Assembly (NCBI GenBank): GCA_009778325.1
Contig: WRJZ01000054.1
Coordinates: 62,001 to 126,000, forward strand
Source of the DNA: Candidatus Endomicrobium neocapritermitis
GTDB lineage: Bacteria > Elusimicrobiota > Endomicrobiia > Endomicrobiales > Endomicrobiaceae
DNA length: 64,000 nt
Reading direction: 5' to 3'
Position numbers and translations under genes: made by a program. Of the stretch, positions 33,952-43,147 are shown in pieces. The notes below the pieces were generated by a model. It made no database searches and was not told the origin of the DNA. It saw nothing but the letters and a program-made list of their open reading frames with translations. Every line of letters starts with the position of its first letter. The stretch's first letter is position 1.

Positions 33952-36276
33952 TTAGGTTGCACTAAATAAAGGCAGATTAGTGGCAGGAACTTCAGAATAT
34001 TTCATAAGTTTGTATGCTCTTTTACGGCGCAAATGCATTTTGTACAAAACGGGAACTTTATCATCGACATAATCGTAAATTATTACATCTTTTTTGTTTT
34101 CATGCTTTCTGTGTAATCTTCCAGCGTATTGTATAAGAGTTCCTTTCCAGGAAATCGGCATTGTTAAAAATAACCTGTCTAATCTGTCATAATCAAAACC
34201 TTCTCCTAAATATTTTCCGGTTGAAATTAAAATTAGTCCTTCTTGTTCTGGCATATTTGCTAATCGTTCTTTTATACTTTTGATTTGCTTGCTGCCCATA
34301 CCACCTTGCATAACTATAATATTTTTGCAATATTTTAAAAGTTCAAGGAACAAAAGCAAGTGTTCTTTTCTTTCAGTTAACACGACACAAGATTTATTTT
34401 GATTATATTCTTTTATAATATCTGCGCAAATAAGTTTATTGCGCATTGCATTTTTGTATAAATTTTCATAAATATCATTAATTTCAGAATTATCATGATG
34501 ATATTCAAAATCAGTAGTTTTATAGTTTACGAATCTATCGGATATATTTTTAAAATAATGTTTTTTGTCCGCAGATATAACTTCTCCGCATTGCATTGAC
34601 ACTATAGGCTGATGTCCATCTTTCCTTTCCGGAGTTGCGCTTATTCCTAAAACGTACTTTCCTTGAAAATGTTTTACTACTTGTTCAAAACTGAATGCAG
34701 CTATGTGATGACATTCATCAATAATTATTTGACCGTATTTTGACATAGTTTCTTTCAAATCTTTCCGCCTTGATAATGTTTGAAGCATTGCAATATCTAT
34801 TTGATAATTAGCTTTTGATTTACCTGCACATAAAATGCCGATTTTTATCTTCTTGCCTTTCAGAAAAGTTACTAGTCTCTCTTTCCATTGTTCCAATAGT
34901 TGCTTTCTGTGAACAAGTATAAGAGTATTTGTTTTTCTTTTTGAAATAATATTTGCTGCTACTACTGTTTTGCCAAAAGCAGTAGGCGCTGACATAATGC
35001 AAATATCATTGCCTGATATTTTGTCTACAAATGCTTTTTGTTCTCTTCTTAGTTTTCCGTTAAAACATATCTGAATTTTGTTACCAGATAATCTTTTATC
35101 TTGTAATTCAAAACTAATATTCAACTCATTTAATAGATTTCTTAGAGAATTTATACATCCACGAGGCAAAGTAATGTAATTTTCTTCCATTTCCGCACAA
35201 GATATAACCCTTGGTTTGTTATATATAGGCAATCTCATTGCTTGAAATTTATAGAATTCAGGGTTTCTAAACGCTGCAAGTTTTTTAAGAGTGTTTAATA
35301 ATTTGGGCGGAATGTTTGAAGTGTCAATATAAGCCACATTACTCAATACTGTTTTTATAACATTTGGCAATACGATATTTTTTAACGATTCTTTATCTTG
35401 CCCATTATTTAATTTTTCAGGCAATTCTTCAAATAAAGCATCAGATGAAGTTTTATTCCAATTTAAAATATTTTCAATTTCATTTGAACTTATCTTTTTG
35501 ATGTTTGAAAGAAATAACCATTGATCTTCAAATGGTATAAAACTATCATCAACAAATACCGCAAATCCGTTTTTGCGGGGTTTGTTTTGCAATGGCAATG
35601 CTATTAAATTGCCCAGTCCGCCTTTCGGCAGAAAATCCTGAGCTGGAAACATTCTGTCGTATGAGGAAAATTTCAGTCGCGGATATTCTTCCATAGTTCT
35701 AGACAATAGAAACGTTCCAAGTTTTCTTGCAAGTTGAGCTGGTATCGGATTTGTAAAGAAAAACCATATATGTGTGCCAAGCCCGGAACGAGAAATTTCA
35801 ATATAAGCAGGTAAGAATAATTTTTTACAAATTTCACAAAAATGGTTTATTTCCGTTTTATAATGTTCACCATCAAAATCTATTGCTAAAAAGTTTGCAG
35901 AATCATCTTCTAAAAGAGGATATATGCCAATTGTAAAATCCTTTTTATTTCTATAATACGAAAATTCTTTTTCATTGTACCCTTGCAAATGCGATTTTAT
36001 AACTTCATCAGTTATTGGTAAAAATACATCTTTGTTTTTTACAGGGAAATATCCGCTTTTATTTGCCGCCGGATTTTCAAAACGCCTGGCATATACATCT
36101 TCACGCCCTTTGAAGACAGAACGGAAAAGCTTTACTTTTTCACTGACTGATAGTTGTATATTATTGGATTTTTGAGGAGAGTTACTTTCTAAAAGTTTTA
36201 ATTGCCGAAGTAGTTCTGTTTTTTCTTTCTCTAATGCATTTATCTTGTCTAAAATTTCCTGCTTAGAGTTTTGCAT
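33952..36276 (-). CDS. TOTE-system archaeo-eukaryotic primase fused to SF2 helicase
   Basis: The 774-aa protein has an N-terminal coiled coil (residues 1-35). A TOTE-type archaeo-eukaryotic primase domain follows (about 50-310) with LAIDFDGEHYK (acidic catalytic pair) and SRSGLGTHIWFFF. Then comes a DEAD-type helicase: APTAFGKT (about 430), IIDECHH (about 518), SATPERKDG, GEGFDYDRLD, and QYAGRLHR (motif VI). TOTE systems are predicted conflict systems of mobile elements, where primase-helicase and nucleases cooperate. It lies 5 bases after the DUF1016 nuclease gene, which probably is its partner. It has no zinc ribbon at the end as seen in some relatives. Confidence 0.88.
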   Translation of the reverse strand: MQNSKQEILDKINALEKEKTELLRQLKLLESNSPQKSNNIQLSVSEKVKLFRSVFKGREDVYARRFENPAANKSGYFPVKNKDVFLPITDEVIKSHLQGYNEKEFSYYRNKKDFTIGIYPLLEDDSANFLAIDFDGEHYKTEINHFCEICKKLFLPAYIEISRSGLGTHIWFFFTNPIPAQLARKLGTFLLSRTMEEYPRLKFSSYDRMFPAQDFLPKGGLGNLIALPLQNKPRKNGFAVFVDDSFIPFEDQWLFLSNIKKISSNEIENILNWNKTSSDALFEELPEKLNNGQDKESLKNIVLPNVIKTVLSNVAYIDTSNIPPKLLNTLKKLAAFRNPEFYKFQAMRLPIYNKPRVISCAEMEENYITLPRGCINSLRNLLNELNISFELQDKRLSGNKIQICFNGKLRREQKAFVDKISGNDICIMSAPTAFGKTVVAANIISKRKTNTLILVHRKQLLEQWKERLVTFLKGKKIKIGILCAGKSKANYQIDIAMLQTLSRRKDLKETMSKYGQIIIDECHHIAAFSFEQVVKHFQGKYVLGISATPERKDGHQPIVSMQCGEVISADKKHYFKNISDRFVNYKTTDFEYHHDNSEINDIYENLYKNAMRNKLICADIIKEYNQNKSCVVLTERKEHLLLFLELLKYCKNIIVMQGGMGSKQIKSIKERLANMPEQEGLILISTGKYLGEGFDYDRLDRLFLTMPISWKGTLIQYAGRLHRKHENKKDVIIYDYVDDKVPVLYKMHLRRKRAYKLMKYSEVPATNLPLFSAT

Positions 36277-36281
36277 ATTTT

Positions 36282-37322
36282 CTATTTTCCAAACTGCAAT
36301 CTAAAAATTCTTTTCTGTCTTTCAATCTCTTCCGCCAATTCTTTTTCCGTAGGGAGATATGTCATATACTTTGAGGTAAATAATTGTTTATTTTTATTTA
36401 GAACTGAATACCGTGCTATTATTTTGTCAGTTTCTGAACACAATAAAAGACCAATAGCCGGATTATCTCCTTTTCTTCTATGCAAATCATCATACATACG
36501 CACATACATATCAAGCTGCCCAATGTCTTGATGTGTTATTTTGCCGGTTTTTAACTCGATAATTACAAAACATTTTAAAATATAATTATAAAAAACAAGA
36601 TCTATATAAAAATCCGAATGTTCGGTTTTTATATGTTGTTGTCTTGCGATAAAAGCAAAACCTTTACCAAGTTCAAGTAAAAATCTTTGTAAATTATCTA
36701 TAATGGCTTGCTCTAATTGCGCTTCGGTATATCCTGAGTTTGAAGGAAGTCCTAAAAATTCAAGAGTTGAAGGGTTTTTTATAAAATCCAATTTATCGTC
36801 TTGCAATTCGCGTGTTTTATTTTTCATTTCTTTGATTACAAGTTCTTTCTTTTGTGAAGATAATAATCTATTATAATAAAGAGTTGATATGTTTCTGTCT
36901 AATGTCCGCACAGACCAGTGTTGTTCAGAAGTTTCTGTCATATAATACTTACGGGCAACAGGATTTGATACGCGCATAATCAATTTCAAGTGCGACCAAC
37001 TTAAATTCGCTCTACAGTGTGGAGCGAATTGGAAAAATTCAGGAAAAGTTAAATAAAATTGTCTGAAATTTCTAATACTTTGTTCGCTAAAACCAGCTCC
37101 AAAGTCTTTAGTTAATTCAACAGAAAGAGTTTGCAATATTTTTTCTCCATAGTTCGCACGTTTATTCCCTTTCTGCTCTTCTTCAACTATTCGTTTCCCT
37201 GTTAACCAGTATGCTTCTACCATAGCAGTGTTAACAGCAGAATAAGCTTTATTGCGTGCATTTGCTAGGATTTGTTTAATTTCAATGATATAGTTCTTTA
37301 AACTATGAACTGATTTTTTCAT
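36282..37322 (-). CDS. DUF1016 (YhcG-type) PD-(D/E)XK nuclease
   Basis: The 346-aa protein has the DUF1016 N-terminal domain (about 10-165; YWLTGKRIVEEEQ, SWSHLKLIMRV) and the C-terminal YhcG nuclease domain (about 175-335; FYIDLVFYNYILKCFVIIELKTG holds D and ExK). GAGGTCAAAA supports the start at 37322. It is co-transcribed with the TOTE primase-helicase. A second DUF1016 gene lies at 41962. Residues about 101-113 are encoded by a palindrome (37004-37030). Confidence 0.9.
   Translation of the reverse strand: MKKSVHSLKNYIIEIKQILANARNKAYSAVNTAMVEAYWLTGKRIVEEEQKGNKRANYGEKILQTLSVELTKDFGAGFSEQSIRNFRQFYLTFPEFFQFAPHCRANLSWSHLKLIMRVSNPVARKYYMTETSEQHWSVRTLDRNISTLYYNRLLSSQKKELVIKEMKNKTRELQDDKLDFIKNPSTLEFLGLPSNSGYTEAQLEQAIIDNLQRFLLELGKGFAFIARQQHIKTEHSDFYIDLVFYNYILKCFVIIELKTGKITHQDIGQLDMYVRMYDDLHRRKGDNPAIGLLLCSETDKIIARYSVLNKNKQLFTSKYMTYLPTEKELAEEIERQKRIFRLQFGK
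37004..37030. repeat. Palindrome inside the first DUF1016 gene
   Basis: AATTCGCTC and GAGCGAATT pair around TACAGTGTG. In frame it encodes QFAPHCRANL just before the conserved SWSH motif. Same protein position as 42671-42699. Confidence 0.7.
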
Positions 37323-37686
37323 TTTTGACCTCATAAAGTATAAGGATTTTGCTCGCCACCATTATAACTAATTCTGCCGGCAAAGTCATTGAAATTAATT
37401 GAACCCAAGTTCTACTTGCTAATGCAACATCTGTCGTAAGTCTTGGATGTTAAGTTTTTAAAAGAAGAAAAAGGTCTTTTAGCAGCAGGCAGTGTCGTTG
37501 TTTCTCTTTTTGATACTTTTTCTCTTTGTGTATAAGAAAGGCGCCTTGTGAATAACAGGAATAAGTACGGCAGAAGTAGAATTAGTAAAATGGAGCAAGA
37601 ATAAATACAAATGGTTGAGCGTTGAAGAACGAAATAAAATCTTCATTTTGTTAAATCATGGAAAAGGCATAAACGAAATGTCAAAG

Positions 37687-37918
37687 TGTCAAAGGGGTAG
37701 CAACTGACAGTTAATTTTAGCACTGTCAAATGTCCCTTTGACATACTCTCTTGCTAATTCTTTTGTCGACTTCCCTTCTTCAAACCTTTTTATACATACT
37801 TCCTTTTTTTCTTCTTTATTTAATAACTTGCTATCTTTCATGTGGTTTTTACCTTCCTTTTATTCTGCAATTATACCACATGACACTTTTTACTCTCTAC
37901 TTTTTTGGGGGCAGTTCA
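37687..37918 (-). pseudogene. IS3-type insertion sequence remnant (left end and orfA 5' part)
   Basis: On the minus strand a left terminal inverted repeat TGAACTGCCCCCAAAAAAGT starts at 37918. An ATG at 37841 opens MKDSKLLNKEEKKEVCIKRF then EEGKSTKELAREY, a typical IS3-family OrfA start with its HTH. The frame then runs into a 57-nt nested palindrome (37687-37743; TGTCAAAGGG/CCCTTTGACA enclosing TGACAGT/ACTGTCA) and is lost. The plus-strand stretch 37558-37707 has an open frame (GISTAEVELVKWSKNKYKWL) without a start, which may be another transposase fragment. The rest of 37323-37557 shows no gene. Confidence 0.65.
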
Positions 37919-37945
37919 GCGTCACCTTGACATCTTTTACTTTGT

Positions 37946-38701
37946 TTATAAACAAGTTTTTATCAGTTCACGCAAAGCATTGTATGTATAATCACTTGTT
38001 GTTGAATTATCTTTTGCTATTGAGCGTTGCTCTGTAAGATATGATACGCAGTTTCTCTCCAATGCTATAGTGATGATTTGGGCATTTTTAATTAATTCTT
38101 TAATCGTGTCGGATTGCTCAAAAGATAATGATTTTTTTGTGAGAAAATAATCACAATCAAAGTCTAATATATACGGCTTTGTTAAATCAAGTCCATTTGC
38201 TTTGAATTTTTCAATGTGGGGTGCCAAGGCCGAATCAAGCGCGGCATCATTATAGTGTTTGTTGTACTGTGGGCAATTATTGCAAACATCAACATCTTTG
38301 TAAAGGCTACAATTTTCTTTCAAACATTCTAGGTGTGAAGTAAAAATGTTTTCGTTATGCCAAATAGGAATATCTGTAGAAGAAAAATTAAAGACATACG
38401 CTTTTTTTATAATACCTGCTTCTATGGCAAAACTGATGTGTTCATCATGATTTAATATTGCAATACATTCCTCAATAGGAAGTTTGCCATTTTTACATTG
38501 TTGTATTGTTTTATTTTTGTTGTATTCATGTGTTGTACCCCATTTTGATTCTGCTGCCATATTTCGAAATGCCTGAACGGTATCGGTATGAAAGTCAAAG
38601 GAAATTAGATTGCATTTCTTTTCTGTTTCCCATGCCTTAAGAACTTCGTGATGGTTTTCGACAATATAAATTTTCTTTCCTTTAATATAATCCATTTTCA
38701 T
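37946..38701 (-). CDS. UPF0489 family protein
   Basis: The 251-aa protein starts IYIVENHHEVLKAW, then ISFDFHTDT (about residues 33-41) and YILDFDCDYF (about 172-181), the metal-ligand-like Asp/His motifs of the UPF0489 (C5orf22-like) family, which resembles arginase/deacetylase folds. A cysteine cluster CSLYKDVDVCNNC (about 130-142) is an extra. AATAATG lacks a strong ribosome site; the stop lies 28 bases from the IS remnant terminal repeat, so the 3' end may have been changed by the insertion. Confidence 0.7.
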   Translation of the reverse strand: MKMDYIKGKKIYIVENHHEVLKAWETEKKCNLISFDFHTDTVQAFRNMAAESKWGTTHEYNKNKTIQQCKNGKLPIEECIAILNHDEHISFAIEAGIIKKAYVFNFSSTDIPIWHNENIFTSHLECLKENCSLYKDVDVCNNCPQYNKHYNDAALDSALAPHIEKFKANGLDLTKPYILDFDCDYFLTKKSLSFEQSDTIKELIKNAQIITIALERNCVSYLTEQRSIAKDNSTTSDYTYNALRELIKTCL

Positions 38702-38910
38702 TATTTAACCCCTAATGTTGTACACAAGGTATTACAAATACAAGTTTTGCTAGTTGTGTAGTTAGTGAGACTCATGTTTACTTAGTATAATAACAAAATT
38801 TATTCTAATATAAAATTACATACTAAACTTAAAAATTACAGAATATAAGCTTATATATAAGTTCTCTATAAATCCCTATTTTTTAAACAGCAGAGATTTT
38901 TATATATAGT

Positions 38911-39065
38911 AGTCGAGAAATCTTAAGATTTTAGGCTAGAACTTCCCAAATATAACCAAAAATGCAAATTTTCCCTGCAAAAAGCCTGTTTTATATAGAA
39001 TTTGGTATAATTACAGTCAGAGTTGTTAGCTGTCGGAACTGGATACGCCGTTTCTATTTTTTCTC
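38911..39065 (+). promoter_or_regulatory. Conserved promoter plus probable short RNA (copy B)
   Basis: Homologous to 32553-32709. It contains TTTTAGGCT, TTCCC, TATAACC, ATTTTCCCTG, AAAAAGCCTG, then TATAAT at 39006-39011. The transcribed part ACAG...CTGT plus GGAAC/GTTTC ends in TTTTTTCTC at about 39063. It lies about 135 bases before the WG-repeat gene and may either be its promoter with leader or an independent small RNA gene. The remaining 38702-38910 stretch is AT-rich and without a gene. Confidence 0.5.
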
Positions 39066-39198
39066 AAATTTAAAATAAACATATAAATATTGATAAGTGT
39101 TTCTTAAATTCGATTATCTACTTAACTTCCATAAAAAGTAATCGTCTTAGTGTGAATTTCGAACAGAATTAATGTATTAAAATACGAGGTAATCCACA

Positions 39199-41913
39199 AT
39201 GAACAAGAACGATATGCGGCAGAAGCGATTCATCAGACTGATGGCTTCTGTGTTGATTATAGGGGTGGTAATCATGATTACAAGTTTCACGGGAAATGCG
39301 GCGGGCGCATCTGGTAACAGGGCGGAAGATCTTATACCGATATCCTTAAACGGCAAATGGGGTTACATCAACACCAAGGGTGAAATGGCGATTTCTCCGA
39401 GGTTTAAAAGAGCGAAATATTTTTCCGCCAACGGCTTGGCGCAGATCGAGGAAGACGAAGGGTTGGGTTACATCAACACAAAGGGCGAAATGGTGATTCC
39501 GGCAAAATTTCGGGACGCGGAATATTTTGCCGCTAATGGCTTGGCGATGGTTTCGGAAGATCGGGAAAAAGGGTTTGGTTATATCAATGCCAAGGGTGAA
39601 ATGGTGATTCCGGCAAGGTTTAAGTTTGCGCGAAGTTTTGCGGATAATGGTCTGGCGATGGTTGAAGAAAACGGTAAATACGGTTATATCAACTCCAAGG
39701 GCGAGATGGCGATTGCGCCGAGATTTTCTCTGGCGGAGGATTTTGCCGACAACGGTTTGGCTTGGGTTGTGGAAGATTGGGAAAAAGGCTTTGGTTACAT
39801 CAACTCCAAGGGCGAGACGGTAATTGCTCCTAAATGGAAAAGCATAGGCGGCGCTAATGGAGGACTGTTCGACTTTTCCGCCAATGGTTTAGCGCCTTCT
39901 CAGGAAAACGGGAAGTGGGGTTATATCAACTCAAAAGGCAATGTAGTGATTCCGCTTAAGTTTGATAGAACTTACGGCTTTGCCGACAATGGTCTGGCTA
40001 TAGTTGAGGAAGACAGAAAATACGGCTTCATCAATTCCAAGGGTGAGATGGTGATTGCGCCTAACTTTGAAAATGTAAATGCTTTTTCCGCCAATGGCTT
40101 GGCGCCGGTCAGGAAAAATCTGAACGGGAAATGGGGCTATATCAATGCCAAAGGCGAGACGGTGATTGCGCCTAGGTTTGAGGAAGCCTGGATGTTTAAT
40201 TATAACGGATTGGCGTGGGTTCAGGAAAATAGGAAATTGTATCTCATCGACGCAAAAGGGCAAACCGTTATATCCATAAGTGAAGTATGCGATCTCGAAA
40301 TCCTGAAAAACAGCCGCGGCGAAATCATATGGCCGGAGATAACCGCTGACAAGTTATGCGAAGGCTACATTTTTCCGGAAGATAAGGCTGAAACATCGGA
40401 TTTAAAGGAAAGGGACCGCGTTATCCGGATAAATCTGAACATGTGGCCAATACCGCAAAATTTTTACGGGAACGCCATTCTCATCACTGCTCTGGGCAGG
40501 ATAGTAATTCCGCCGGAAAAGTTTGAGGAAATAGAATATTTTGGCGCCGATGATTTAGTGCGTGTTAAAGAAAACGGGAGATACGGTTACATCAACACCA
40601 GAGGCGATATAGTAATTCCGCCGAGGTTTGAGGAGACATGGGGTTTTCGCGACGCCGGATTAGCAGCGGTTAAGGAAAACGATAAATGGGGTTACATCAA
40701 TAAAAAGGGCGAGATGGTGATTGCGCCGCAGTTTGATAGCACTTACGGTTTTGCCGACAATGGTTTGGCAGCGGTTAAGAAAAACGGGAAATGGGGTTAC
40801 ATCAACACAAAAGGTGAAATGGTGATTACGCCGAAGTTTGAGCGGGCAAGGGATTTTGCCCCTAACGGGCTGGCAGCGGTTGAGGAAAACGGAAGCTGGG
40901 GCTACATCAATGCCAAGGGCAGAATGGTGATTCCGGCAAAATTTTGGAACGCGGAAGACTTTTCCGCCAATGGGTTGGCAGCAGTCAAAAAAGATCCTTA
41001 TAAAGATCCGCTCGTGAAAGGTCTCCTGTTTCTGGCAGCGGTTTTGAAGCCAAAAGGACTGGGAATGCTGGGAGGGCGTGGTGATATTCATTGGGGTTAT
41101 ATTAATGCCCGCGGCAGAGAGGTAATTGCGCCCAAGTTTAAGTATGCAGGGAATTTTGATCACAACGGATGGGCTAAAGTCGAGGATAAAAACGGGAAAA
41201 ATGGTTATATCAATGCCAAGGGAATAATGGTGACGCCTGCAGGGTATAATACAGGAGGATCAACAGTATATACTAACTTATATTTTGCGCTAAACGGCTT
41301 GGCAGCGGTTGAGGAAAACGGTAAGATTGGCTACATGGACGTTAAAGGCAGGATGGTGATACCGCCGAAGTTTGTAAATGTAAATAAAGCAGGGCATTTC
41401 AGCTACAATGGCCTGGCACGGGTTTATGAAAACGGAAAATACGGTTACATAAACGCAAAGGGCGAGTGGGTGATTGAGCCGAGGTTTGAAGATGCAAAGG
41501 ATTTTGATGCCAATGGTTTTGCGGCTGTAGCGGAGAACGCTCCGGATGGTTACAGCCCTGTATGGGGTTACATCAATGCGAAGGGCGAGTGGGTCATTCC
41601 GCCGAAATTTGTTGAAGCAGAAGGGTTTGGCGCCAATGATCTGGCAAAGGTCAAAGGAGAAAACCTTAAATGGGGCTTCACCAACAAAAAAGGCGAGATG
41701 GCGATTCCCGCGAAATTTGAATTTGCGCAAAATTTTAACGGCGGCGGTTTGGCTATGGTTGAGATAACATGGAATAATAAATGGAAATACATCGACTCAA
41801 AAGGTCAAACTGTCATAACCATAATTATAGTATGCGGCCGCCTTGTTCTGGAGAATGCCCGCGGCGAGCTGATATGGCCTCAGGAAACATCTGACATGAC
41901 AGGAAAGTATTAG
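39199..41913 (+). CDS. Secreted WG-repeat protein
   Basis: The 904-aa protein has an N-terminal hydrophobic export segment (residues 14-33) and then about twenty WG repeats of the form NGKWGYINTKGEMVIPPKF, spaced 35-45 residues. Two non-repeat inserts occur at about 345-430 (before the second repeat block) and at the end. WG repeats form a beta-propeller or solenoid and occur in envelope and effector proteins with unclear ligands. GAGGTAATCCACA precedes the start. The repeats are divergent at codon level, so they are old, not recently amplified. Confidence 0.9.
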   Translation: MNKNDMRQKRFIRLMASVLIIGVVIMITSFTGNAAGASGNRAEDLIPISLNGKWGYINTKGEMAISPRFKRAKYFSANGLAQIEEDEGLGYINTKGEMVIPAKFRDAEYFAANGLAMVSEDREKGFGYINAKGEMVIPARFKFARSFADNGLAMVEENGKYGYINSKGEMAIAPRFSLAEDFADNGLAWVVEDWEKGFGYINSKGETVIAPKWKSIGGANGGLFDFSANGLAPSQENGKWGYINSKGNVVIPLKFDRTYGFADNGLAIVEEDRKYGFINSKGEMVIAPNFENVNAFSANGLAPVRKNLNGKWGYINAKGETVIAPRFEEAWMFNYNGLAWVQENRKLYLIDAKGQTVISISEVCDLEILKNSRGEIIWPEITADKLCEGYIFPEDKAETSDLKERDRVIRINLNMWPIPQNFYGNAILITALGRIVIPPEKFEEIEYFGADDLVRVKENGRYGYINTRGDIVIPPRFEETWGFRDAGLAAVKENDKWGYINKKGEMVIAPQFDSTYGFADNGLAAVKKNGKWGYINTKGEMVITPKFERARDFAPNGLAAVEENGSWGYINAKGRMVIPAKFWNAEDFSANGLAAVKKDPYKDPLVKGLLFLAAVLKPKGLGMLGGRGDIHWGYINARGREVIAPKFKYAGNFDHNGWAKVEDKNGKNGYINAKGIMVTPAGYNTGGSTVYTNLYFALNGLAAVEENGKIGYMDVKGRMVIPPKFVNVNKAGHFSYNGLARVYENGKYGYINAKGEWVIEPRFEDAKDFDANGFAAVAENAPDGYSPVWGYINAKGEWVIPPKFVEAEGFGANDLAKVKGENLKWGFTNKKGEMAIPAKFEFAQNFNGGGLAMVEITWNNKWKYIDSKGQTVITIIIVCGRLVLENARGELIWPQETSDMTGKY

Positions 41914-41961
41914 CTATTTTTATCTGCTTTATATAACTTTTGGAATAATGAAGTTTGCATA

Positions 41962-42978
41962 TTATTTTTTTGATTGTTCAAGTAATCTTGTGTTTTCTTT
42001 AGCAATCATATTTGCAAGCTCTGTTTCTGTAGGCAGAACTGTTTTATATTTAGACGCAAAAATTTGTTTACTTCCTTTAAGAAACGAATACTTTACAATA
42101 GTTTCTGATTTCTCGGCGCAAAGTATAATCCCTATTGTCGGATTATCATCTTTTCCCCGTTTCAAGGCATCAAACATACGCACATACATATCCATTTGCC
42201 CTATATCAGAATGAGTAAGTTTTTCCGTTTTCAAATCAATAATTACAAAACATTTCAATAAATAATTATAAAACACCAAATCAACATAAAAATGATCTGT
42301 TTCAGTGCTGATACGCTGCTGGCGGGCAATAAAAGAAAATCCTTTGCCTAGTTCAAGAAGAAACTTTTGCAAATTACTGACAAGCGCATTTTCAAGCAGA
42401 GTTTCTTTTCCTGATAAATCTTCAGGCACATTAAGAAATTCTAAAACATACGGGTCTTTTATGAAGCTTTCTTGATTTTGAGTTGTATTCAAGGCTAATG
42501 CAGATGTTTTACTTGCTTTTTTAGATGATAACAATCGTCTATAATAGCCTGTTTTAATGTTACGTTCAAGCTGGCGGGAACTCCAATTTTGTTCGGAAGT
42601 TTCCTTCATATAATAGCTGCGTTCTTTTTCATTATCTAATCTCATAATAAGACGAATATGCGTCCATGTTAAATTCTCTACGCACTGCGTAGAGAATTTA
42701 GGAAAAGCTACGTAAAACTGTCTAAAATTCCATAAATTTGGCTCTGAAAATCCTTTTCCAAAAGTATCTGTCAAATAACGAGAAAGATTTGTTATTAAAT
42801 AGTCTCCATAATCTGCTCTTTTTTTTCCATTTTGTTCTTGTTCTACAATCCGCTTGCCAATTTGCCAATAAGTCACTATCATTATGGAATTAACAGAACG
42901 ATAAGCATTATTCCTTGCTGTTTGCAACAAAGCAGCAATATCGTCAAAGAATTGCTTATCTGATTTAGCAGTTACCAT
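41962..42978 (-). CDS. DUF1016 (YhcG-type) PD-(D/E)XK nuclease
   Basis: The 338-aa paralogue of the 36282 gene shows YWQIGKRIVEQEQNGKKRAD, LTWTHIRLIMRL and the nuclease core FYVDLVFYNYLLKCFVIIDLKTEK, in which the ExK motif reads DLK. AAGGAATATAA gives the start. It converges on the WG-repeat gene 48 bases away. No TOTE partner lies beside it. A perfect 29-nt palindrome (42671-42699) forms part of the coding sequence. Confidence 0.9.
   Translation of the reverse strand: MVTAKSDKQFFDDIAALLQTARNNAYRSVNSIMIVTYWQIGKRIVEQEQNGKKRADYGDYLITNLSRYLTDTFGKGFSEPNLWNFRQFYVAFPKFSTQCVENLTWTHIRLIMRLDNEKERSYYMKETSEQNWSSRQLERNIKTGYYRRLLSSKKASKTSALALNTTQNQESFIKDPYVLEFLNVPEDLSGKETLLENALVSNLQKFLLELGKGFSFIARQQRISTETDHFYVDLVFYNYLLKCFVIIDLKTEKLTHSDIGQMDMYVRMFDALKRGKDDNPTIGIILCAEKSETIVKYSFLKGSKQIFASKYKTVLPTETELANMIAKENTRLLEQSKK
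42671..42699. repeat. Perfect 29-nt palindrome inside second DUF1016 gene
   Basis: AAATTCTCTACGCA-C-TGCGTAGAGAATTT pairs over 14 bp with one central base. In frame it encodes KFSTQCVENL before the TWTH motif, the same place as the palindrome of the other DUF1016 gene. Confidence 0.75.
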
Positions 42979-43147
42979 ATTTATATTCCTTATAAACTTT
43001 ATTTATGCATTTATTATAACTGATTATGCCTGAAAAGTCATTTAGAATCAAATGAATTATCAGACTAGATTTACGTAGGATGATGAATAACTGATATAAT
43101 AGTAGCTCTTCAATTTTTTCTGTCAGCTGCCATGTCTCTGTAAATAA

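Noticed and set aside
39931-41730. Long reverse-strand ORFs opposite the WG-repeat gene
   Set aside because: They mirror the periodic WG repeats and have no start signals.
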